This document shows positions 1-6,022 of a stretch of 6,783 bases of DNA, in pieces. Origin of the DNA: an uncultured Lachnospiraceae bacterium (GTDB lineage Bacteria; Bacillota; Clostridia; Lachnospirales; Lachnospiraceae); assembly GCA_948665105.1 (NCBI GenBank), contig CAPNGW010000129.1:1-6783 (forward strand). Direction: 5' to 3'. The notes beneath the pieces are model-generated. The model did no database searches, was not told where the DNA came from, and saw nothing but the letters and a program-made list of their open reading frames with translations. Each line of letters begins with the position of its first letter. Within the stretch, counting starts at the first letter, position 1. A program made the position numbers and the translations under genes.

Positions 1-323
1 CCAAACGACACGTTTTGACGGAGGTGCTTTTGGAGACCTTATCCATCATCGCCTACAAGCAGCCCATCACCAAGGTGGAGATTGAGAAAATCCGGGGGGT
101 GTCCTGCGACCACGCGGTGAACAAGCTGGTGGAGTACAATTTGGTCTGTGAGCTGGGCCGGCTGGATGCACCCGGACGTCCCCTTTTGTTCGGAACCACC
201 GAGGAATTTTTAAGAAGCTTTGGGGTTCAGTCTGTGGAGGAGCTTCCCGTGTTGAACCAGGATCAGCTGGAGGAATTTAAACAGCAGGCGGAGGAGGAAA
301 TGCAGTTAAAGCTTGAGGTGTAA
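1..323 (+). CDS. scpB: Segregation and condensation protein B, C-terminal part (5' truncated by window edge)
   Basis: ScpB is the winged-helix partner of the kleisin ScpA. With SMC it forms the bacterial condensin complex that compacts and separates the chromosome in the cytoplasm. The frame is open from base 3 and gives about 106 residues before TAA at 321. ScpB proteins are usually about 180-200 residues, so roughly the second winged-helix domain and the tail are present. Family hallmarks visible are LLETLSIIAYKQPIT, EIEKIRGV, a GR-LDAPGRPLLFGTT stretch and EFLRSFG. The tail after 'VEELP' is acidic and Gln/Glu rich, as usual. The TTG at 15 and the residues before it (KRHV) read as family sequence in mid-protein, so TTG 15 is not the real start. 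scpA would be expected just upstream. The next gene, a D-Ala-D-Ala carboxypeptidase, is a common neighbour of scpAB in Firmicutes. Identification is firm. Confidence 0.95.
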   Translation, partial: KRHVLTEVLLETLSIIAYKQPITKVEIEKIRGVSCDHAVNKLVEYNLVCELGRLDAPGRPLLFGTTEEFLRSFGVQSVEELPVLNQDQLEEFKQQAEEEMQLKLEV

Positions 324-431
324 GGGAACTGTAAAACAGGTAATTCTCATATGAATTGAAGCTGGGGGAAGAAAAAGACTGGGATAGAAAAGCAGGATAT
401 TACATACAGTTATTAAGAAAGCAATTTTCGG

Positions 432-1660
432 ATGTGTATAATGAAATTATGCAGGTTTTTAGTATGTATATTGCTGGCCATTTCCCAGCTTATTTTCCCG
501 GGAGTAAAACCGGCTCAGACAGAGGTGTCAAGTGAGGTGGAGCAGTCGCCGCAGGAGGAGCCCAAGTTTCAGCTCTATGCCAGGTCAGCGGTCCTCATGG
601 ATGCTTCTTCGGGACGAGTGCTATATGAGAAGGACGGCAGCACCCATATGCCGAATGCCAGCACCACCAAGATTATGACAGCGATTCTTGCCATTGAGAG
701 CGGGAAAATGGAGGAGAGCGCCACAGTCAGCGCTTATGCCGCCTCACAGCCCCAGGTGCGTTTGGGGAAGGGCAGCAGTTTCGGCTGGGCGATTTGCTGT
801 ATTCCCTGATGCTGGAATCTCACAATGATGCCGCTGTGGTGATTGCGGAGCACATCGGCGGAAGCGTGGAGGGGTTCGCGGCAATGATGAACGAAAAGGC
901 CAGGGAAATCGGCTGTACGGATACCTATTTTATTACGCCCAACGGTCTTGACGCCACAGATAGCACCGGCGTCCACGGAACCACCGCACGGGATTTGGCC
1001 CTGATGCTGTCCTACTGCCTGAAAAATGAAACCTTTCTGGAAATTACTCAGACAGCAAGCTATTCCTTTTCCAATGTGGCAGGAACGCGGCATTATTCCG
1101 CCAACAATCATAACGCATTTCTTACCATGATGGAGGGGGCGCTGACAGGGAAAACGGGATTTACCGGGAATGCGGGCTATTGCTATGTGGGGGCGTTAAG
1201 AGACGGGGAGAGAACCTTTGTGGTGGCTCTTTTGGCCTGTGGATGGCCCAACAATAAGAGCTACAAGTGGTCGGATACGAAGGCGCTGATGAGCTATGCT
1301 CTTAAAAATTACCAGTATCAGGACGTGTTTGAGCATGATAAGGCCCTTTCTGACATTCCGGTAAAAGGCGCAAAGCCTGAAGGCTGGAAGCTGTATCAGG
1401 AAACCTACGTAAAGCCACAGCTTGCAGATGCCACCCTTAGAGTGTTAAAAAAGGAGGGGGAAGAGATTACAGTTACATATGACATACCGGATACCCTGAA
1501 CGCGCCTCTGGATGCCGGAAGCGAAATCGGAAAAGTCAGTTATTACCTGAAGGACGTCTGCATCGGTACCTATCCTGTCACCGTGCCAGAAAAAGTGGAA
1601 AAGCTGGAAGAAGGCTGGTATTTTCAGTATATATTGCAGAAATTTTTTCTGCCCGGATGA
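432..1660 (+). pseudogene. dacF: D-alanyl-D-alanine carboxypeptidase (peptidase S11, DacF/PBP5 type), frameshifted
   Basis: Family members remove the terminal D-Ala from peptidoglycan pentapeptides at the outer face of the membrane. Frame one starts at ATG 432 (ATG 441 is also possible; only a weak purine-rich SD lies near 415-421) and stops at TGA 807-809. It has a signal peptide (residues 5-28) and the SxxK motif S77-TT-K80. The rest is one frame back (-1) and runs to TGA 1658. It has the SxN motif S130-H-N132, KTG at 241-243 (joined numbering), a PBP5_C-like region and a Phe-rich C-terminal tail typical of the amphipathic membrane anchor. The joined length is about 409 residues, normal for the family. 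The join is best placed at the G run 764-767, where VRLG in frame one continues as EGQQFRLGDLLYSLMLES in the second frame. A 1-base loss in the G run fits, or about 7 bases if the usual two extra loop residues are also missing. No residue is lost at the motifs, so a sequencing error or a recent mutation are both possible. No clear promoter or terminator flanks the gene. Confidence 0.9.
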
Positions 1661-1687
1661 AATGTTGTGAAATGGTGAACCGCTATT

Positions 1688-1705
1688 AAGGAGGATAAGG
1701 GATTG
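1688..1705 (+). promoter_or_regulatory. Shine-Dalgarno that sets a TTG start for the GH3 gene
   Basis: AAGGAGG at 1688-1694 is a perfect match to the anti-Shine-Dalgarno and lies 8 bases before TTG 1703-1705. There is no in-frame ATG nearby, and the family N-terminus (helix plus AAEGCVLLKNE) begins within 20 residues, so TTG is the start. The gap from the dacF stop is only 42 bases, with no hairpin terminator. Read-through from the dacF transcript is therefore possible. Confidence 0.88.
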
Positions 1706-4465
1706 AATAAATATTTGCTGGATTGGAATGAGTATAAAGCGACGGCCAGACAGGCAGCAGCAGAAGGCTGTGTCCTATTGAAAAATGAAAATGCAACTCT
1801 TCCATTAAGGAAAAATGATAAGATAGCGGTATTTGGTAGAACGGCATTCCACTACTATAAAAGCGGTCTTGGATCAGGCGGTCTTGTGAATGCACCTTGT
1901 GTGACTGGAATTTTGGATGCACTAAAGGCAGAAGAAGATCTGGAAATGAATGAGAATGTACTGGATGTATATGAAAGCTGGATTCAGGAAAACCCATATG
2001 ACCAGGGAAACGGCTGGGGATCTGTGCCTTGGTCTCAGAAGGAGATGCCGCTTGACGACTCTGTGATGGAAATAGCAAAAGGCGTGGATGCAGCAATTAT
2101 TGTTATTGGGCGGACAGCCGGAGAGGACCAGGACTTTAAGGAAGAGACGGGAGGATATCTTTTAACTGTAACAGAGAAGGAAATGATTACGAAAGTAAGC
2201 AAAGCATTTAAACGTACTGTGGTAGTGTTAAATGTAGGTAACATCATCGATATGAGCTGGGTGGAGGAATGCAATCCGTCAGCAGTTCTTTATGCATGGC
2301 AGGGAGGACAGGAAGGCGGAAATGGAGTGGCAGATGTGCTGATGGGAAGAGTGAATCCCTGCGGGAAGCTGACAGATACCATTGCACGGTCTATTTCGGA
2401 TTATCCGTCTACAGACAATTTTGGTGATTTGGAAAGAAACTTTTATAAAGAAGACATTTATGTGGGGTATCGATATTTTGAGACATTTGCAAAGGAAAAG
2501 GTACTGTATCCCTTTGGCTATGGATTGTCTTATACTACATTTCATGTAACCGGAAGGATAAAAGAATGCACAAAAGCCAGCATTATTTTTCAGGTGGAGG
2601 TAGAGAACACCCAGGATATACTGGGAAAAGAGGTTGTGCAGATATATGTCAATGCTCCTCAGGGGAAGCTTGGAAAGCCCCAAAGAGAGCTTGTGGCCTT
2701 TAAAAAGACGAAGGTGTTAAGGCAAAATGAAAAAGAGTCCACTACAATTGAGGTGCCTCTTTATTATCTGGCATCCTATGACGACAGTGGCATTACCGGA
2801 CACAAATCTGCTTATGTACTGGAAGAGGGCGCATATGACTTCTATATTGGCACAGATGTGAGAAGTGCAGCGTATGCAGACCGATATGAAGTGGAAGAGA
2901 TTACAGTGATTGAACAGCTGGAAGAGGCATATGCACCGGTGCTTTCATACGAACGCATGAGACCGGTGGAGGAGTCCGGTATGCTCTGTGCAGCCATGGA
3001 AAAAGTCCCCACCAGAACCAATGACTGGAAGGAGAGAATGCAAAGGTGGAGAGAGGAAGACATTGCTTATACAGGGGACAGGGAGTACCGCCTGGAGGAT
3101 GTTTACAGAAAGAAAATATCCATGGAGGAGTTTATAGGGCAGCTTACGGACGATGATTTGATTCATATATTTCGTGGTGAGGGAATGTGCAGTCCGAGAG
3201 TAACGCCAGGCACAGCAGCAGCCTTCGGCGGAGTGACGGACAGGCTTGAAGCTTTGGGGATTCCGGCAGTATGCTGTTCAAACGGGCCGTCAGGGATACG
3301 AATGGACTGTGGAACGATAGCCTTTTCTCTGCCGAATGGAACAGCTCTGGCAAGCAGCTTCAATACGGAACTTTCAGAAAGGCTGTATTATCTGCTGGGG
3401 CTGGAATTGCGGAAAAATAAAGTGGATACATTGCTGGGGCCGGGGATGAATATACACAGGAATCCACTGAATGGACGTAATTTTGAATATTTCTCAGAGG
3501 ACCCGCTTTTAACAGGGGAAACAGGAAACGCACAGTGTCTCGGGATGAAAAAAGCCGGAGTGACGGGAACCATTAAACATTTTACAGGAAATAATCAGGA
3601 AAAAGGCAGGCATGTCATTGATTCCGTGATTTCCGAGCGAGCGCTTCGGGAAATATATTTAAGAGGATTTGAAATCGTCATCAGGAATGGAAATACATCT
3701 TCTGTCATGACTACTTATGGGGCTGTTAATGGTATATGGACGTCGGGAAGCTATGACCTATGCACAACTATTCTCAGAAAAGAATGGGGCTTTAAGGGAA
3801 TTGTAATGACGGACTGGTGGGCGAAAGCAAATGAAGAAGGGTGTCAGCCGGTTGTGGAAAACAAAGCATCCATGGTAATGGCACAGAATGATTTGTATAT
3901 GTGCGTCAGGGATTCCGGGAGCAATCCGGAGCATGACAATGTAAGAAGCAAGCTCGATGAGGGGGTTATTACGAGAGGGGACCTTCAGAGAAATGCAAAG
4001 AATATTCTGAACTATATTTTGAAATCGCCGGCAATGAAGCGTGCTGTCGGAGACGCTGCGCCTGAGGAGATTGAAGAAAAAGATGCCCCCATAGAAGCCT
4101 GTGCATCCGGGAGGGATATGGTGTATTACCGCTTCAAGGATGAGAATGAGCTTGTCATTGATGGCAGAGGGATTCATGCACAACAAGGGCATACTGAGTT
4201 ATTCGGAATCTCATTAGAGAAAGAAGGACGTTACGAAATTGTGTTTCATATGAAGTCAGATGCGGGAGAGCTTGCACAGATTCCCATATCTGTATACCTT
4301 GATAATGCATTAAAGCATACGATTATGGTTCAGGGAACAGGTGGAAAAATCATAACAGAAGGCAGAGAGCTTGGGGATATTATAGGTCCAAATCATTATA
4401 TTAAGCTTTTGTTCGGAAACGGAGGGGTAGAAATCGAAAAAATTGTACTGCAATATAAAGAATAG
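1703..4465 (+). CDS. Glycoside hydrolase family 3 (beta-glucosidase-type), domain-swapped, cytoplasmic
   Basis: GH3 enzymes release non-reducing-end beta-linked sugars with retention. The domain order is reversed from the usual one, as in the Butyrivibrio BglA and Ruminococcus albus type. The GH3_C alpha/beta sandwich comes first (about 14-245, with GRTAGEDQD), then the fibronectin-III-like domain (about 255-400, with YPFGYGLSYTTF), then the TIM barrel (about 465-770). A beta-rich C-terminal module (about 800-920) looks carbohydrate-binding-like. The predicted nucleophile is D704 in VMTDWW and the acid/base is E141 in AGEDQ. Sugar-site residues R592, K625-H626, R636 and Y672 are in place, with spacing matching characterised GH3 enzymes. 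N527 in SNGPSG stands where most relatives have Asp. There is no signal peptide, so the substrate is probably an imported oligosaccharide or aryl glycoside. The exact sugar cannot be read from sequence: glucosidase, xylosidase or another activity is possible. No transporter or regulator is adjacent. Confidence 0.93.
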   Translation: MNKYLLDWNEYKATARQAAAEGCVLLKNENATLPLRKNDKIAVFGRTAFHYYKSGLGSGGLVNAPCVTGILDALKAEEDLEMNENVLDVYESWIQENPYDQGNGWGSVPWSQKEMPLDDSVMEIAKGVDAAIIVIGRTAGEDQDFKEETGGYLLTVTEKEMITKVSKAFKRTVVVLNVGNIIDMSWVEECNPSAVLYAWQGGQEGGNGVADVLMGRVNPCGKLTDTIARSISDYPSTDNFGDLERNFYKEDIYVGYRYFETFAKEKVLYPFGYGLSYTTFHVTGRIKECTKASIIFQVEVENTQDILGKEVVQIYVNAPQGKLGKPQRELVAFKKTKVLRQNEKESTTIEVPLYYLASYDDSGITGHKSAYVLEEGAYDFYIGTDVRSAAYADRYEVEEITVIEQLEEAYAPVLSYERMRPVEESGMLCAAMEKVPTRTNDWKERMQRWREEDIAYTGDREYRLEDVYRKKISMEEFIGQLTDDDLIHIFRGEGMCSPRVTPGTAAAFGGVTDRLEALGIPAVCCSNGPSGIRMDCGTIAFSLPNGTALASSFNTELSERLYYLLGLELRKNKVDTLLGPGMNIHRNPLNGRNFEYFSEDPLLTGETGNAQCLGMKKAGVTGTIKHFTGNNQEKGRHVIDSVISERALREIYLRGFEIVIRNGNTSSVMTTYGAVNGIWTSGSYDLCTTILRKEWGFKGIVMTDWWAKANEEGCQPVVENKASMVMAQNDLYMCVRDSGSNPEHDNVRSKLDEGVITRGDLQRNAKNILNYILKSPAMKRAVGDAAPEEIEEKDAPIEACASGRDMVYYRFKDENELVIDGRGIHAQQGHTELFGISLEKEGRYEIVFHMKSDAGELAQIPISVYLDNALKHTIMVQGTGGKIITEGRELGDIIGPNHYIKLLFGNGGVEIEKIVLQYKE

Positions 4466-4498
4466 AGGAAATATGTGAAATAATTAACGATTTTTCTA

Positions 4499-4527
4499 TT
4501 GATTAAGTACCTGAAAAGTACTATAAT
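4499..4527 (+). promoter_or_regulatory. Sigma-A-type promoter for the carboxyltransferase operon
   Basis: The -35 element TTGATT (4499-4504) and a perfect -10 TATAAT (4522-4527) are separated by exactly 17 bases. Transcription would begin near 4534, giving a roughly 40-base AT-rich leader before the ATG at 4574. This is the only convincing promoter in the window. It implies that the carboxyltransferase and OadG genes are transcribed independently of the GH3 gene, although no terminator after the GH3 stop rules out read-through. Confidence 0.8.
4506..4522. repeat. Inverted repeat in the promoter spacer, possible operator
   Basis: AGTAC (4506-4510) and GTACT (4518-4522) are perfect 5-base inverted arms around a 7-base centre. 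They lie between the -35 and -10 elements and touch the first base of the -10. A repressor bound here would block RNA polymerase. The arms are short, so chance is a real alternative. No regulator can be named from sequence alone. Confidence 0.35.
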
Positions 4528-4561
4528 TAAACTCGGAGAAAATTTTAAAAATTTTATATAC

Positions 4562-4566
4562 GGAGG
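4562..4566 (+). promoter_or_regulatory. Shine-Dalgarno of the carboxyltransferase gene
   Basis: GGAGG lies 7 bases before ATG 4574. It fixes this start, and the shortened N-terminus of the protein, as genuine rather than a mis-called start. Confidence 0.85.
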
Positions 4567-4573
4567 TTAGGAT

Positions 4574-6007
4574 ATGAGTAACAGCACAGATACTTTGGCC
4601 AGACAGCGAATTTTAAGTCTGCTGGACGAGAAGAGCTTTATGGAAATCGGCTCTATGGTGACGGCGCGAAGCACAGATTTTAATCTTTCTAAGGCCGACA
4701 CCCCGTCCGACGGAGTGATTACCGGGTATGGCCTGATTGATGGAAATCTTGTCTATGTGTACAGCCAGGATGCCTCAGTGTTAAAGGGCACCATCGGCGA
4801 GATGCACAGCAGAAAGATTACAGCCCTTTATGACATGGCCATAAAGATGGGCGCTCCGATTATCGGTCTTATTGACTGTGCAGGCATTCGTCTGCAGGAA
4901 TCTGTGGATGCATTGCAGGGACTGGGCGAGATTTTTGCAAAGCAGACTATGGCAAGCGGGGTGATTCCTCAGCTCTGCGCCGTGTTCGGAAGCTGTGGCG
5001 GTGGGCTTACGGTGGTTCCGGCCCTCTCTGACTTCACTTTTGTGGAGACAGACGGAAAGGTATTTGTGAATTCCCCCAACGCCATTCCGGGAAATACGGA
5101 GGAAAAGTGCAATACTGCCAGTGCACAGTACCAGAGCGGACACAGCGGATTTGTGGATGGTGTGGGAAGTGCAGAGGAAATATTTGCAGCCATTCGGGAG
5201 CTGGTGTGCCTGCTTCCCGGCAATCAGCTGGAAGGAACAGTCAATGAGGACTGCACCGATGATCTGAACCGGGCCTGTGAGGGAATTGCCGGCATGAAGG
5301 GGGATACCCGCCTGTTGCTGGCTGCCGTATCCGATGACCACGTATTTGTGGAGACCAAGAAGGACTATGCCAGGGATATGGTGATTGGATTTATTAAGCT
5401 TAATGGTATGACTGTGGGGGCAGTGGCAAACTGTACAGAGGTCTATGATGCGGACGGCAATAAGACAGAAGAATTTGAAGCGGCTCTTACCGCCAGAGGC
5501 TGTAATAAGGCTGCTGAGTTTGTGACGTTCTGTGACGCTTTTGAGATTCCCGTTCTGACCTTCACCAATGTGGAAGGGTTTGCGGCCTCCATGTGTTCTG
5601 AAAAGGGACTGGCACGGGCTATGGCCCACCTGACCAAGGCCTTCGGGGAAGCCACTGTTCCCAAGGTAAATGTGATTACTGGCAACGCTTATGGCAGCCC
5701 ATACGTAATTATGAATTCCAAAGCCCTGGGTGCGGATCTTGTCTATGCATGGGACAGCGCAAAGGTGGGCATGATGGATGCCAGGCTGGCAGCGAAGATT
5801 ATGTATGAGAAGGAGAATGCTGACCTTATCGACGAGAAGGCCAGAGAATACGAAGCATTGCAGTCCAGCGTACAGACAGCGGCGGGAAGAGGCTATGTGG
5901 ATTTGATTATCCAGCCGGAAAGCACGAGAAAGTACGCAGTGGCAGCGTTTGAAATGTTATACAGCAAGAGAGTAGAAGGGCCCATGAAGAAGCATGGTGC
6001 AAAGTAA
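4574..6007 (+). CDS. Biotin-dependent acyl-CoA carboxyltransferase / decarboxylase alpha subunit (MmdA/PccB-like)
   Basis: These proteins move a carboxyl group between an acyl-CoA and biotin on a carrier protein. Next to OadG the likely role is the alpha subunit of a sodium-pumping decarboxylase. The 477 residues form two crotonase-like halves. The N-half has DGVITGYG, an SQDASV stretch, GAPIIGLIDCAGIRLQE (95-109) and a glycine-rich oxyanion-hole segment SCGGG (140-144). The C-half has EGFAASMCSEKGLA (334-347), ATVPKVNVITGNAYGSPY (360-377), GADLVYAW and GYVDLIIQPESTR near the end. The protein is shorter than typical MmdA or PccB (about 510 residues). It also departs from their motifs: the usual DSGGARIQE is DCAGIRLQE, the GIIRHGAK segment is LARAMAH, and RKAYGGAY is GNAYGSPY. 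It is thus a divergent subfamily, and the substrate (methylmalonyl-, malonyl-, glutaconyl-CoA or other) is unresolved. It has its own promoter, and OadG follows after 12 bases. Confidence 0.88.
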   Translation: MSNSTDTLARQRILSLLDEKSFMEIGSMVTARSTDFNLSKADTPSDGVITGYGLIDGNLVYVYSQDASVLKGTIGEMHSRKITALYDMAIKMGAPIIGLIDCAGIRLQESVDALQGLGEIFAKQTMASGVIPQLCAVFGSCGGGLTVVPALSDFTFVETDGKVFVNSPNAIPGNTEEKCNTASAQYQSGHSGFVDGVGSAEEIFAAIRELVCLLPGNQLEGTVNEDCTDDLNRACEGIAGMKGDTRLLLAAVSDDHVFVETKKDYARDMVIGFIKLNGMTVGAVANCTEVYDADGNKTEEFEAALTARGCNKAAEFVTFCDAFEIPVLTFTNVEGFAASMCSEKGLARAMAHLTKAFGEATVPKVNVITGNAYGSPYVIMNSKALGADLVYAWDSAKVGMMDARLAAKIMYEKENADLIDEKAREYEALQSSVQTAAGRGYVDLIIQPESTRKYAVAAFEMLYSKRVEGPMKKHGAK

Positions 6008-6022
6008 AGGGTGATGCGTATG
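6006..6022 (+). promoter_or_regulatory. Shine-Dalgarno overlapping the upstream stop, choosing ATG 6020
   Basis: AAAGGGTGAT (6006-6015) overlaps the TAA at 6005-6007 and matches the anti-Shine-Dalgarno in two registers. GTG 6011 and ATG 6014 lie inside this site and are too close to it. ATG 6020 gives a compact lipoprotein signal starting MRKK. The 12-base gap suggests coupled translation with the carboxyltransferase. Confidence 0.7.

Noticed and set aside
329..339. CTGT-AAA-ACAG hairpin after scpB as a terminator
   Set aside because: The stem is only 4 bases and no T run follows, so it cannot act as an intrinsic terminator.
356..406. Promoter for dacF (TTGAAG at 356 with A/T-rich stretches at 385-406)
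   Set aside because: No -10-like hexamer lies 16-18 bases from the -35 candidate. The TAGAAA and TACATA matches are at the wrong spacing.
761..770. Programmed -1 frameshift at TTTGGGGAAG in the carboxypeptidase gene
   Set aside because: The GGG codon could slip back on the G run, but the next codon AAG would re-pair to GAA, so there is no canonical X XXY YYZ heptamer. I see no stimulatory hairpin, and the family is not known to use frameshifting.
734..1111. 125-residue open frame on the minus strand spanning the dacF frameshift
   Set aside because: It is antisense to conserved carboxypeptidase motifs and has no recognisable protein features.
4539..4555. AAAATTTT-AAAAATTTT palindromic stretch before the carboxyltransferase
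   Set aside because: It is simple A/T-rich leader sequence between the promoter and the ribosome site. It has no G/C stem and no sign of a riboswitch or terminator.
4781..5629. 282-residue open frame on the minus strand
   Set aside because: It lies wholly inside the well-supported carboxyltransferase gene, is Cys/His/Ser rich with no family resemblance, and has no ribosome site. It is a shadow frame.
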